A stretch of DNA of 64,000 nucleotides from Clytia hemisphaerica (lineage: Eukaryota; Cnidaria; Hydrozoa; Leptothecata; Clytiidae), in NCBI GenBank assembly GCA_902728285.1, contig CACVBU010000782.1, positions 1 to 64,000 of the forward strand, read 5' to 3'. Positions within the stretch are counted from its first letter, which is position 1; every line of letters begins with the position of its first letter. The notes under the pieces are model-generated. The model was given only the letters and a program-made list of their open reading frames with translations. It had not been told where the DNA came from and made no database searches. Shown piece after piece: positions 1 through 11,163 of this stretch. The position numbers were made by a program, and so were the translations under genes.

Positions 1-173
1 GGAAGGGTAAATTTTCAAATAATTGGCAAGAAAAATAGCCAACAACATGTTTTCAGGAAAGCCAGCCCAAAATTTATTGTAACAAAGTTCTTGCTAAAAT
101 ATGTTTAATGAAGGCAGATACAATTATATACAAAATGTTTTTAAAAGGCTTGGCAGTTTGACTTCAGGTTTTC

Positions 174-602
174 TCAAAACTGTACAAGTTTATAGAAATA
201 AGAAAAAATATTTTCCAAACCTTTACTTGAGTCAATAAGGATGTCACAATTTTCATGTCTGATTATCTTCATGTCAGACATAGTTTTGCCATCAGATGTC
301 TCTAAATGACTTGTGTTTTCAATTGATAAAAATTGAAAGTCATTCAAATCCCCTAGCTTCTTAGACACCAGATCATCAAAATCTTCATTACCACAGCATA
401 TTACAGATTGCTGTAGAGTTTTGAGTACATTGTTGATGTTTATTGTTGTGAGGATGTTTGGAAAATGAAGTTTGGTGAGGGTTTCAGTTTTAATAGGCTT
501 ACCATGAATTTTGATAGTGTAGTTACCTACATGATCCAAAATTTCCACGATTTTAACTGACTCTGATGAACCACTACACCCATAACAACTATTTCCATGC
601 TC
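174..602 (-). CDS. Terminal exon, RAG1-zinc-like family protein (partial gene)
   Basis: Open minus-strand exon of about 142 codons ending in TGA at 174-176. It is preceded by a good acceptor: a T-rich tract then TAG, with the exon starting at 602. Its first residues read E-H-G-N-S-C-Y-G-C, and the reading continues to the C-terminus LVQF. It contains CCGNEDF and, later, a RHENCDILI segment. I recall a CxGN block followed by a RHxxC block in invertebrate uncharacterised proteins whose N-terminus resembles the RAG1 zinc region. It lies downstream, on the same strand, of the zinc-binding exon at 1892-2242, so I infer the same gene with a MITE in the intron. No catalytic residues are visible. Function unknown. 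The family link is from memory. Confidence 0.5.
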   Translation of the reverse strand, partial: EHGNSCYGCSGSSESVKIVEILDHVGNYTIKIHGKPIKTETLTKLHFPNILTTININNVLKTLQQSVICCGNEDFDDLVSKKLGDLNDFQFLSIENTSHLETSDGKTMSDMKIIRHENCDILIDSSKGLENIFSYFYKLVQF

Positions 603-1077
603 CTACAAAAAAGGATGATGATATACATTTAGAAAGATGTATTAAAAATGCATGAAAAAACATGAATCTATATTGTTTAATATGTGAAACAAACAAAAGA
701 AATACTCTCGACTGTTTAGTGTCAATAAATCAATACAACAAAAATCCTAGACGTATAAAAAAGAAATTGAAATAATAACAAAATTGTTTGGTTTTGGTAA
801 AAGGCAACTTAGTATACTTAGCAGCTTTTTTATTATCTATTGCCATAATATCCAACTGGTCATACTGTTGAAATTTGTCGAGTTATGAATGTTACAATAC
901 ACAAACTATAAAATAACAGAAGATTGGTTAAAATAGAGTAAATATATATTCAAATAAAACACACATGAACTTAAGGTGAGGGACAATGAATTTTAAAGGG
1001 ATAACCAGATAAAAAATGAAATCCAACCTAAAGATTCCTTCCATGGTTCATAGCAAAATCTCCAAATTTTACGGCTA
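603..1077. other. Probable intron sequence, no gene seen
   Basis: AT-rich stretch between the two minus-strand exons. I see no ORF with family resemblance and no repeat apart from the MITE that begins at 1078. Confidence 0.4.
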
Positions 1078-1493
1078 GGCCTAGATCACAAATAGGTTGT
1101 GTTCGCGTCATTTTCAGCCCCAAAATGTGAGTCGGTCGGTCGGTCGGCATATAAAATCATTCGAAAAATGCGCTCTGAACATAGGCGGTCGGTCCGTGCT
1201 TCGAAATCATCGGAAATTGCGCTCTGAGCATAGGTTTGTTCAGGCGGCAAGAATCATCAAGCGTGCAAGCTGCAAAAATGCGCAAAAAATCTTTGAAAAA
1301 TTGCAGATAGATGTCTTCTTAAAAACACTCGATGATCGAAACGCTGGCTACGCTGAATCTACAAAATTCTTTGAATAATATCGCTAAAAAATCCGACATA
1401 ATTATCGACTTCCCGACTGAAAAGTGTCGGATTTTTTTGACAAAAAGTGGGTCGGTCGGCGGACGCAAACACAAGTTATTTGTGATCTAGGCC
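1078..1493. mobile_element. MITE with TIR GGCCTAGATCACAAATA and CTA duplication
   Basis: Left end 1078-1112 and right end 1459-1493 are inverted copies: GGCCTAGATCACAAATA, then (g/c)TTGTGTT(c/t)GCGTC. The 3-bp duplication CTA flanks it (1075-1077, 1494-1496), although TA alone cannot be excluded. The interior has runs of GGTCGGTCGGTCGG near 1131 and GTCGGTCGGC near 1451. The 93-codon ORF inside has no family resemblance. A 3-bp duplication suggests PIF/Harbinger, a 2-bp TA mariner. Confidence 0.75.
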
Positions 1494-1891
1494 CTACTTA
1501 TTTTTCAAAGCTGAGATATTTATGTTTGTAATTTTCAATTTCTCCTCGAAAATAATAGAATTTAAAAACGTCAAAAAATGGGCTGAATTTTTAAAAGTTC
1601 AGTCTCCGCCAGTCTCTCACTCATGATCAAATTCGCAGTACACAGTAGGACAGATCATGTGTGTCATCATCTCGCAAACCTATTACCTAACCTCTTGGTA
1701 TTGGTCCAACTTTGTTGTCTATCAATAGAAAAGCCAATAGCCATTCCCTGCCCTCAGATTTTATAGCTTTATGGCATCAAATTTTTGCCCCTTGAAATTT
1801 TGTGATCCACCATAAACATATGAAAAAAGACTGTTCATAATAAACCTTTACAAACCTTAAAACCATACTTAGAAGCAGAAATTAATGTCTC

Positions 1892-2242
1892 TTAGACTAG
1901 TTCTGATCTGCTTGTTGGATTTTCATTAACACAAACATAGCAGAAGTCAACATCAACGTGTGGCTTGTATTGAAAGACAGACCAATTCAAAACCTGTGAT
2001 GTACGGTCTTTAAGGTGGTGTAACTTCATGTAGCATTTGTTACAAACAGATTTGGGATGTACAGCGACATCATCATGATTTAAATCTTTCAAGGCATCAA
2101 ATTTGTTGATTGCATCTTGGAAAACTGTGACTGGCTTTGGTGATTTGCAACTTCCTTTTGTGGATATTTTCCCCCGCAAATTCTGCACAAGGCACATAAA
2201 GCAGCAAGATGCTGATCCATGATAAGATTTCCTTGTAAACAT
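1892..2242 (-). CDS. RAG1 N-terminal zinc-binding-like exon
   Basis: 116-codon reading with an ordered set of Cys/His residues. CCFMC (about residues 13-17) is followed by an acidic LNHDD stretch, then VHPKSVCNKCYMKLHHL (about 62-78), then FCYVC (about 102-106). Vertebrate RAG1 has the same order: a CxxC, then an (I/V)HP...FCxxCW...H block, then a CDxC. Such N-RAG1-like modules are known from molluscan and other invertebrate transposons and from uncharacterised genes. The start used is ATG at 2242. An acceptor-like TTTCAG lies just upstream (about 2271) but gives an in-frame stop before the ATG. The reading ends SRSELV then TAA, with no clear donor, so the join to the exon at 174-602 is inferred. 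No RAG1 catalytic core is present. Confidence 0.55.
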   Translation of the reverse strand: MFTRKSYHGSASCCFMCLVQNLRGKISTKGSCKSPKPVTVFQDAINKFDALKDLNHDDVAVHPKSVCNKCYMKLHHLKDRTSQVLNWSVFQYKPHVDVDFCYVCVNENPTSRSELV

Positions 2243-3394
2243 GTATCAAATTAAATAAATTCAAGCCTGAAATGTGGAGATGAGTGAATTATATAAAGTT
2301 AAACAAAAATTTTTAAAAACCATCGCTTGAGTTGGATGTCTACACGAGATGACTGAGCCAAAATATCTTAACAACAACTTAATTTCAGCATGATTTTGAA
2401 AATAGTGAATGGGCCCTCACAAAGTTGAATGGGTAAAAAAAACAACTTTCTATGTTTAGAACAACTCTCCATCTATCACCAGTAGAAATTTCTAGCCCAT
2501 TCATTCACAATTCGTCTTGATTCAAGTCCATCTTTGATCACAACAACTTGAAAGTGAAGAGCATGGCTGCAAAGTGTCGGGTGGCTTGTCTCGATAAATA
2601 AAAAGTTTGAGAATTATTCCCTCTGGATGTTGATACATGAAGTATCTCTGAATCCTGTCATCAAAACTCCATAGTGATAGCACAAGCATGAAGAAAGATG
2701 TTCAAGCTTGAATGGTTGTTATGCAGGCGGTGTCGGGAAAAAATTTTTCGACGCCATGTTGAAAATCTCGAAAATTCAAATTTTGGCGGCAACGAGGTCC
2801 CTGCACAAAGGACAAAGTGCGGCTTTGTTTTTTTAACAATGACTTGCTCTTCCATAGGTTTGAATTCCGTGGTTTAATCCATCAATCGCGGTACCAATAC
2901 AATCAGTGATAAATTCAAAAAAGCTGCCGGATCCTCCTGTTGAAAATCATTAACACGTCACTGTAGAGAAAAAACAAGATTACTCCAAGCACATTTGATT
3001 AAACGATAATATTTTCCCATGGGAATACCTTTTTAATCAAAGGAAAAAATGATGATTTGAGGAAATAGTAATTTTTATTCTTCTAAATCAACATATCTTG
3101 TTATCTTGTCTTGGAAAACTCGCACACTCCTGTTTGCTTTCATCAGTTACACACTTATTTTATAAAAATTTCACGTTTTTTCTATTAGAACGTCTTAACT
3201 TTGGCTGAGCCTCAATGTGCTTTTTTTTTTAATTTTCAGTTTCCGGAGGTTATGTTTTATTTTTTCCCAACAGTTTTATTCTCATTAAAAACTTGTTAGT
3301 TAAGCAATGAGAAAAAACATTTGGATTTGAATCATGCCAAGATAAGGAAGACAATGACGTACATTTTCACTAGAGATCGATTTGGATCGCCTGC
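2243..3394. other. No gene recognised; possible 5' region of the minus-strand zinc gene
   Basis: AT-rich. On the minus strand near 2758 there is CAACATGGCGTCG, a good start context, but it opens only 12 codons before a stop. I see no supported exon, RNA gene or repeat here. Confidence 0.3.
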
Positions 3395-4222
3395 TGCAGG
3401 GTCTGTTACGAAATTAGTTGCATTTTAGGCGAAAAATAAAGTTCTTACAATAGCGAAGAGCACTCTTTAATCGAAACAAGTAACCCATCTAGCTTCAAAA
3501 AATTATAAATTTAACTATGTTCAGACTTGAGTTATGACACTGGATAGTAAGCTGGGTGAAACTTTTTTATGTCGGACGGACAATTGACCTTTTAAAAAAA
3601 CTCATGTATACATGAAAGCATTACGAAAAAATTACTTTGATTATGAAATGGTTCATATCAAAGTCTACAATCTATCATTTTATTTTATTTATTTTATTGA
3701 AATGTTGCCAAACTTCACTTTTGTCCGTCCGACATTTATTTTACACCCAGAATGTGAAAATATTTATTAGAGGGTTTCACACACAAATGATACCATTACT
3801 AGGTCACACTGTGGATGTACACCACACTGAAACGACCGCCTTCCACCACGCATCACGCTCGCGAAAGAGCGCGCGCACATTATTAACGCCTACATGTCAT
3901 TCCCAGTACATTTTACATTATTCATTGAAAACAGATTACAATGTAGTCATTTTTCATGTCTCGATTATTCAATTCCGAATAAAAGACATTTAGGAGAAAA
4001 AAAGAGAAACCCCTGGGTAATCTAGTTAAAAAAACCGAAAGTAAATGGTAGACAAAGTAATGAGCCAAGGCAAAACGAGATTAGCGTACCACTATGAAAG
4101 AAACCGCCTCCGGCGGTCGATTATGTTTTTTAACTATGTTTAAATTTCAAATATTGTCCATCCGACATAATAAATCTACGGCTTTGATAGAATGTCTAGT
4201 TGGGGGACTCTGTGGCGTTTGT

Positions 4223-4380
4223 AGCGCGCAGAATGCGGTAATTCGAAGGATTTCAAATTCGAAGGGAAACGATGGCGCACAAAATGCGTCGATTCGAACG
4301 ATTTCAAATTCGAAGGTAAAAGATGGCGCGCAAATTGCAATCATTCGAATGTTTTCAAATTCGAACATGAAATCGAATGT
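4223..4380 (+). repeat. About 51-bp tandem repeat, three copies
   Basis: The unit reads roughly GATGGCGC(a)CAAAATGCG, then ATTCGAACGATTTCAAATTCGAAGG. Three diverged copies lie just upstream of the leader exon of the Sola-like element. They create a 96-codon plus-strand reading containing DGAQNASIR-type repeats, which I regard as non-genic. Confidence 0.65.
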
Positions 4381-4454
4381 TTAGAAAAACTTACCCGAAA
4401 ATAGGCAAACAAGTCTGAAAGGCAAGTCTGTAAAAGAAAACCAAGAACAAAAAA

Positions 4455-4656
4455 ATGGGAAAACCAAGAGGAAGACCACCTAAAGAAGAGAAAACAACAA
4501 ATGCTGAAAGATGCAAAGCCTATCGAGAGAAGAATAAGGAAAACCTTAAAGCTAACGAAAAGCTCTTCGAAAGCGTATTTATAGGCAGATGAAGTTGAAA
4601 CCTGCAGAAAATCGATTGCGTTTACAACGTCAGGCAGCTGCACAGAGAGCCCAAAG
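4455..4656 (+). pseudogene. Leader exon of Sola-like transposase (AT-hook, basic), frameshifted
   Basis: ATG at 4455 opens MGKPRGRPPKEEKTTNAER, an AT-hook (PRGRPPK) followed by a basic helix-rich AERCKAYREKNKENLKAN segment. After GCTAACGAA the meaningful frame changes and continues as LRKRIYRQMKLKPAENRL and a basic Q/R-rich end, up to a CAAAG|GTAAAG donor at 4656/4657. Such an AERxxxYREK leader is typical of this transposase type. The frameshift at about 4560 means this copy cannot make the full protein. Confidence 0.6.
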
Positions 4657-4858
4657 GTAAAGGAAAAAACTACTGAGTAAGCTTAGATTTCAATATTAAC
4701 TTTTTAATCAGCAACACTGATTGATGATATTTGTTTCTCCTTAAAGTATTGTACGTGGTTTTTATCAAAATATTACTTCAAAGCAGTTTTAAAGAGTTTT
4801 AAAAATCAAACCCAATTACGTCTATCTCATACATTTCTTTTATCTTGACTTTTTGAAG

Positions 4859-6259
4859 GTCGTAACGAACCTAATGAACCGCCATCAGAACTAGGACCAA
4901 ACCCTGCATGAATCGTGTACTTGCGAAATTTGTGAGAATATCACATTATTTTCGGCGGCTATCAATAGAAAGATGCAAAACGTGGACTCTAAGATCCCAA
5001 TCAATGTGAAAGAACTTGTTGGTGAATATTCTTCTGAGGTCACTAACCTTGATTGCATGAAAGATCGATGCCCCGATTGTCCTCAACCTTCAATTGTTTT
5101 TCCCGACGAATGCGATGAAGACACCAGTAACAGAGAATCCAGTTCATCAAGTGAGAGTAGTGATGTTGATTCTGATGATGAAGTTTCGGAATTGAAGTAC
5201 TACCAGTGGCTTTCTGTTGATGGAAAGGCTAGCAAAGCTCTGGTTTCGACTCCTCTTAAAGATGTTGAAGATAAATTTAAGAGCAAACTAAACGAGCTAA
5301 AACTTCATATTCTGGTACGCAATGAGCAGTATAAAGTTTCCAATCAATTGAAAAATGACATGCCCGAAAATGCCATACTTCTTCATGTTGACTACGCGGA
5401 AAGCTATGAAAATAGGCAACAGTACGAGTGCCAATCGGCTTATTTCGGCCACACCACCTTCAGCCTTTTCACCGCTGCTGTTTACATTAGATACCAAGGG
5501 GCATTGTTACATAATAACTTTGTGATTGTGTCGGAAGCAAAAGATCACTCGCGCATCGCCGCCCATACTTGTATCGTGAAAACCACTGAGTTAATGATGA
5601 TTGAAAAACACGACCATCTGAAGAACCAAAACCTTGAGCTGGATATCTGGAGTGATAGATGTAGTGCCCAGTTAGGGTCCAAATTCGTTTTCTACCTTTC
5701 TTCGCTATTTCCGGAATCGTATCAAATCACACGGTATTATAACGAAAGACACCATGGAAAAGGTCCCATGGATGGTGTCGGGGGTTGCGTGAAGAACATG
5801 GTTTACCGGACAGTTATGGCGGGTCGAGAAGTAATCAAAGCTCCAAAGCATTTTGCTGAATGTGCGGATCTTTTGGTGAAAGGTGTTCACTGTGTGTACC
5901 AGCCAATAGAGATGATGGAGGAACCTGAGTTTATCGAGGACGCTCCATACAGCACCTATATGCAAATTCTGAAAGTACACAAAGCAAGACGGCTCATCAC
6001 CAAATTTTTTACATCGCAACGGATGAGGAACCATTCCACGATCAATGGTATGGGAAAGTCGATGGTACCGAGTCTTGCGGTCATTTTGACACGGTTCAGA
6101 GTCACCTTATTGACACCACCTGTGCCAAATGCCTTGAAGAGGAAATTGGAACCGCCTGGATACAGTGTCCTCGATGCCTTTAATGGTTCCACGACCCAGG
6201 ATGTTTTTACATTTAAGTATTATTATATTAGTTTTTTTTTTCGTTTTTCTGCGACTTGA
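4859..6259 (+). pseudogene. Sola-like DDD transposase, damaged
   Basis: The longest open reading is 428 codons from ATG 4973. The same frame is coding-like upstream to about 4905, including ESCTCEICEN, and a shifted frame reaches an acceptor at 4858, so the N-terminus is frameshifted. Cys-rich motifs (CTCEIC, then DCMKDRCPDC) are followed by an acidic Ser-rich linker. The core has three aspartates in order: LLHVDYAE (D about 139), DIWSDRCSAQ (D about 228), HHGKGPMDGVGG (D about 267). The HGKGxxDGxGG block is the clearest signature. This is a DDE/DDD nuclease of the RNase H fold that would act on the element ends. The C-terminal YYYISFFF run probably reads past the true end. Confidence 0.7.
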
Positions 6260-6924
6260 TAATATTTATGTCGGATGGACATGTGACGTTTTCCTTTAGC
6301 TAATATTTCGAAGATCGTTCATTGTAAAGATTAAAATTGCTTGTCTTTCTTTTCCAGACCAGTAAACTTTACCCCCAGCCTAATATTTTATAGTTTAAGC
6401 ATCAGTGATTTTATTTTCCAAAGTTAATCTACAGCCTTGATTTTTAAGTCGGATGGACAATTCCCTTTAAAGTTAAATTAAGCATTATCTATGCAGAGAA
6501 AAAGAACTGGAACTTTTTAGCCTAGTCCGCGGTGCCAGACAGCAAGACTTTGAATAGGTTTTAGTCAAATATTTACAAAAACAGACACAGTATGACGAAG
6601 GTACAGTCTGAGCAGTGAAGTTAGAGTTGGATTTTTATTCATAATCTAAAAGTTGTATATGAAGTCTTTTCAATCTCGAAAAATCGGGCACCTTCTTTAA
6701 AAATTGAGATAGCAACTCGTAATCATTCGTCCGACATAGTTAAAAGATAAAATAGCTAAAAATAAAAGTATGAATGGTTTTCAAAACAAAGTCAGCCATC
6801 TTTTCAGAATTAGCATAATTCGTGGTTCCAGTATTTTTCGACCGTTTTTGACAAGGGGGCAAATTATCAAAATGTATGTCCGACATAAAAATAAGTTTTG
6901 TAACAGACCCTGCAACTTGTCCCT

Positions 6925-9628
6925 TTGAAGAACCGTAACAAAAAATCATTTGATAAAATAATATGGAAGGAGATAACCCAAAAATATTACAATGCTACTA
7001 AACCACCTCCTGATCATAAAGTGAGACACCTCTTTCGGGAGTATATTAAATCTATTAACAAAGATTCGTCTATTTCGTTTGCTGAAATATTTGATGTGAA
7101 GGAATCGTCGGAAATGCTTCAAGATGGAACCAGTAAATTTTGTGAAGAATATCAAGAACAAATCGAACAAGTTGGAGAAAATTGCTCACCAGTGAGGGTA
7201 CCTGTCTATGAAGTACCGAAAAGCAACGATGACATTGATCTACCAATTTCTCAAACAAGTTCAAGAACCAACGAACCATATGAACAACCCACTGAGAGAT
7301 AGAAGAATTGTTTGTCCCTGTGAGAGAGGCTACACCGGAATCAGAAAGATTAAGGAATGACGGTGATTCATCGGATCGTCGAAATCCTACGACGAGTTCC
7401 AAAACCATCAAATCACGCAAAAAGTCTAATAAGGAGAATATGATATTGGATAGAATGGAAAGTTTTGCAGCAACAGTATTATCGAAAACGGCCGTAGAGT
7501 TAACTAAATATACAATGGGAAGGCTTTTTAGTACATCAAACGTGAAAATTACAACTCATAAGAAGAGTGACATTGGTTTTGAAAAATGAAACTGATGTTG
7601 ACCTTGATGTGAAAAATAAAACTGATGTTGACCTTGGAATCGCCGAATTCGAAAGCAGCTCGCCATCAGCATCCGATACTGACCAAAAAGTGGCGTGTTT
7701 ATTTATCGACTCAAACAGAAAAGCTTTCAAATGATTGGCAAAAGCTCAGAATAGTACAAAGTGATAATTCAACCTATCGAAGATTTGAGAAAAAATACAA
7801 AGACCTTTTATTCCCAATGGTAAAAAAACATAACGAATATTGTAGTTTAGTCCTGAACCACCAAAGATTGAACAACGACCAATCAAAAAAGAAATCGAGT
7901 ACCCCCTATTGGATATGCCATCTGCGTTTTAAAAGACCAGAATGCAATTTTTCAGCTGATGTGTCAATCATGAAGGAGGATTGCCAGTATGCGGCACTTT
8001 TATTTGATGGCAAAGTTTCACAGGATATCAGGAAAACCAGCGCTGACATCAGATCTGGTAGAAAAAAAAATCGAAGCATCGAAGGTTTAAGAAGAGTTTT
8101 CCTACTAGAAAGTTTATGGGGAGAAATTGGCAAAGATCAAGCCAACGGTTTTTGGAGCAGGAAACATAGAGGAAGCCGGGAGATCCCCGAAAGTTTATCA
8201 GTAAATAAAATCTGAGGTTAGGAGTCCCCACACGAAAAAAGCCTTTCTACACGAAAAAGTGGCGTCAAAGATCGAAAAGGAAGACCGTGCGAGGGCACAA
8301 GAACAAAAGCAGGCAAGAATTTTATGGCTATGTTCATGATGTCATGGTAGACAAGGAGGTGCAGATCACATTAACTACTGATGGATTGATTAGGTTGTAT
8401 TATGAAAAGAACTATCAAGACATTAACTAGATGCGACTGGTAGTGTTACCTTACCGTTATTCACTTTGCGCACGTCATCCATACGGCTTAGCACCCCCTC
8501 TTCCAATAGCGCAATATCTGTCTAGTTCACATTCAGTACCGTCTATCAGCCGTTTTCTCATATCGTTACAAGAGAAGGAGAAACTTGTTTTCAACAAAAT
8601 TTAAAGACCGTCCCTTATCTTCGTTGATTATTCTGTTGCGTTGATCGTTGCCTGTGTGAATGAATTTCGCGGTGAATATATCAACAGAACATTCAGAATC
8701 GTCAATGGATTGGAAGGAAATTTGATGAAAACTTGGTTACATATTTGCTTTTCTCATATCACAAAAAAAAATTTAAAAAATATGTCTTGAAAAAATTAAA
8801 ATCACCTAAGAAAGCTGTAAGCCTCGCCATGCACTGGTTTTCCCGGCTAAAAGAATGCAGATTTCTCGCAGAACTTGAGGAATTGGTGAAGCTTGGCCAA
8901 ATTGTTTGTATGACGCCGACCATTGATGTTGTTAACTACGGTAAAACAGTTCATGAGGCAGTCGAGGAGATCGAGAGGTCAATTGAATAGTTTCCACATA
9001 TTCAAGAGATTTTGAAAGATACCCCAAACGCTGAGAACCCCAAAGATGAAGAAAACGAAAACACCCTTGCCAGTATCGAAGCAGATGAAGACGATTTCTT
9101 AGCATCCATCGGAGAAACGAAGAAAGCAAAGACAGGCAGTAACCAACCATTAACTGAATTGTCTAGATTTTGGGACAACGCTTAATCTGGTTTTTCTGTC
9201 CAAACTGCAACAAATGAAGAGATCGAGAACGAATTTTACGCGCCATCTTATTTCAATTTCATAATGCACTATAGACCTCTTTGGACTGGTCTCTGCCTCG
9301 GTAATTTAGAGCTAATAACCAGGAGCAGCAACCTTCGACTTTAAAATCTATTATGGAATGCAACACGAAAACTGCCCAAGTTGAGGGGTATTTTTCCAAT
9401 TTGAAACGTCTCCAAGGCTTGAATCAGCCTATCCCAGAATTTATTGAAAACTCTTACCAGGATCTGCACTGGCAACAGTGTCAATTTTATGATATGCTTG
9501 TTCCCGATCAAGATAAATTCATTCCGAGAAGAGGTGGAAGAAGGTTGGAAGAAAAAAGAAAAACAAACAGACGTCAACGAAATTGGTATTTATCGATCCA
9601 CAAGAAAGAAGACTTCGACTTTTTCTGA
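6925..9628 (+). pseudogene. DDE transposase-like polyprotein remnant, many frameshifts
   Basis: A chain of plus-strand readings interrupted by stops and shifts (6925-7302, 7308-7589, 7625-8215, then pieces to 9628). The N-terminal part (KKSFDKIIWKEITQKYY) is Myb/MADF-like at best. Core pieces: LDATGS near 8430, YSLCARHPYGLAPPLP and LSSSHSVPSISRFL (8455-8570), VDYSVALIVACVNEF (from about 8623), TWLHICFSHITKKN (8726-8770), then EGYFSNLKRLQG with PIPEFIENSYQDL (9380-9460). I recall this order (a D near the start of the core, then DxS, then a TNxxVExxF-like end) from a group of invertebrate transposases. I cannot name the superfamily firmly. It starts 15 bases after the Sola-like element, whose insertion may have split its 5' part. 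Confidence 0.5.
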
Positions 9629-9761
9629 GAAGAAGAAAAGTGAAAACACAGGAGAAAATTATTGTGCTGCCTGCCGCAAAGATCTCGTAGTTTCTCGAAT
9701 CAAATGTAGTATCTGCCGGAAAAGTTATCACTCAGAGTGCAGAGGTACGGATGTGCATTAA
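9629..9761 (+). pseudogene. PHD-like zinc finger segment of the same polyprotein
   Basis: The reading has NYCAACRKDLVV, then IKCSICRKSYHSECRG. The spacing C-x2-C, C-x2-C, H-x2-C fits the first two-thirds of a PHD/RING-type finger. It follows the transposase C-terminus with only a frame change, so it was probably fused. The last Cys pair may be in the shifted continuation FICVHC (about 9781-9798). Confidence 0.45.
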
Positions 9762-9775
9762 AGCAAAGTCTGCCT

Positions 9776-10876
9776 AAATTTCATTTGTGTACATTGTGTA
9801 AGATACCGTTTCCTGCCGTTTGCAGATAACATGGTTTTCAAAAATTCGGAAGATACCTCCATTGAGGTTTTGGATTTTCTTTGGAATCGAAAAACTAAAG
9901 AGGAAAGAGATGTAATCAAGCAGATTTCACTGCCCAAAAAGCTTGCTTGTACGCTGGATGTCAAACGAGTATCATGTTCCAGTATAATAAATCCTTTCAG
10001 CAACTGTTGGATAAGCACAGTCTTGCAAATTGTATGTGGCTCTACCTTGTTTGATTTTCTATCCAGCATATGTCAACCTGAATAATTTTCAAGCATCTTG
10101 TTGTTGTCAATGAAATACTTCAAAGAATCAAGCAACCGTTAGAGGTGAGGTCAAATGGCGCACTGGTAGATTGGACAGCACTAACTCAACTAGTATCAAA
10201 TGTACGACTATCCGACCATCAGCAGTGTTGTGAATACCAGTTTTATTTTGATCTAATCTGCAAATTGAACAGTGATTGTCCTGCTCTTACGGAGTATTTC
10301 TTTATCAGAGTTGCTGAAATTAGCACTTGCAACCGATGTAATAAAATACGTGGAAATGTTTCAGATCAGCCATCTTTACATGTATCAGTCTTCAAAACTT
10401 CATAACGAATGACTTTGGATTCCTTGATTCGTCATGCTTATTTTTGCCACCCACCAAGAACCTGGGGAGATAACTCGTTTTGTGATCCATCAGTCATGTT
10501 TCAACAAACCTCCACAATTCTTAACGCGCCATCGATACTCGTTGTTTCAATTAACAGAGGACATGTCGGGACAAACGACAAAGTTATACGGTCGAGAGTC
10601 ATCATTGAAATACACCTCCAGTTCAAACTCTGTCGTATGTGTAGCTTGGAAGGCATCTCTTACAACTTATCTACCATGATTAATCACACTGGAAACACTG
10701 TGAATGCTGACCACAAAAAGATTTATATCGAAGATGAAGAAAACTTCCTCAGTATATATGATGTTGAATCGACAGTATCTACATTATTTTATGTTCGTGA
10801 AGAAATAGGTTTGGATCGTCAACCACTTAACTTTCGTACAACAGAAGAGGAAAAGAGACAAGTAGAAAGAGTATGA
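9776..10876 (+). pseudogene. USP-like (peptidase C19) domain remnant
   Basis: Reading across three frame changes gives the order expected of a ubiquitin-specific protease. A Cys box reads NPFSNCWISTVLQIV (about 9993-10035). QQCCEYQFYFDLICKL and ALTEYFFIRVAEI follow (to about 10325), then a Zn-binding CNRCNK. Next come the core strand APSILVVSINRG (about 10525-10560) and a His-box-like MINHTGNTVNADHKKIY (about 10677-10730), then STLFYVRE. Catalytic Cys and His positions are recognisable, but the Gly-His-Tyr of the His box is altered (ADHKK). USPs cleave ubiquitin from proteins. This copy is broken. It is the downstream module of the transposase polyprotein at 6925-9628. Confidence 0.5.
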
Positions 10877-10939
10877 TTATGCGAAGAAGGTCATGCTGAG
10901 TTAAATGGTATAAGAACGGAAGAGTTCCGAAGCCTGATT

Positions 10940-11163
10940 CCAAGTGCTTGAAAGGAGATGTCACCAACGGGTTTCTAGAGGCAATATCCTATGGAAGGGC
11001 CGACATCCATGTTCTCAACAGCCATGCTTATACGAGTATTGAAAGTGGAAGGTCGTCTGTACACTTAAACCCGGAGAACTACGAGGACATACTTTCAAAA
11101 CGACAACTAAAAAGTAACAAATCATTAGCTTATATAAAAGAAATTCAAAAGCTTTCATTTTGA
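10940..11163 (+). pseudogene. Ulp1-like (peptidase C48) N-terminal fragment
   Basis: The reading begins SKCLKGDVTNGFLEAISYG and continues ADIHVLNSHAYTSIESGR. Ulp1/SENP-type domains open with W/C-L-x-D-x-V-I-N-x-(Y/F)-(L/M) and then a V-x-(V/I)-x-N-S/T-x-(F/Y) strand, which fits. The catalytic His-Asp-Cys part is absent: the reading ends at TGA and nothing recognisable follows. Same strand and order as the USP-like segment, so probably one polyprotein. Identification rests on two motifs. Confidence 0.35.

Larger units (their letters stand above)
3571..6885. repeat. Subterminal motif GTCGGAYGGACA, seven sites
   Basis: Full 12-bp copies at 3571-3582 (+), 3722-3733 (-), 4155-4166 (-), 6270-6281 (+) and 6448-6459 (+). 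Shortened GTCCGACA copies lie at about 6728-6736 and 6877-6885. All lie inside the Sola-like element and outside its transposase reading, as expected for transposase-binding sites. Confidence 0.75.
3399..6910 (+). mobile_element. Sola-like DNA transposon, full length
   Basis: The ends GGGTCTGTTAC (3399) and its complement GTAACAGACCC (ending 6910) are flanked by the 4-bp duplication TGCA (3395-3398 and 6911-6914). The element is 3512 bp. It carries an AT-hook leader exon and a DDD-type transposase reading on the plus strand, both damaged. Both flanking non-coding arms contain repeated GTCGGAYGGACA motifs. Sola elements are described as having 4-bp target duplications and DDD transposases, which fits. 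Assignment to Sola rather than another 4-bp superfamily is inference. Confidence 0.7.

Noticed and set aside
1131..1194. GGTCGG runs as a CRISPR or telomere-like array
   Set aside because: Short, unspaced and inside a MITE in a eukaryotic genome. No spacer structure.
3637..3993. 118-codon plus reading
   Set aside because: In the transposon's non-coding arm, spans a subterminal motif site, no family resemblance.
4094..4384. 96-codon plus reading with DGAQNASIR repeats and its minus shadow
   Set aside because: It is the translation of a 51-bp tandem repeat inside the non-coding arm of the Sola-like element.
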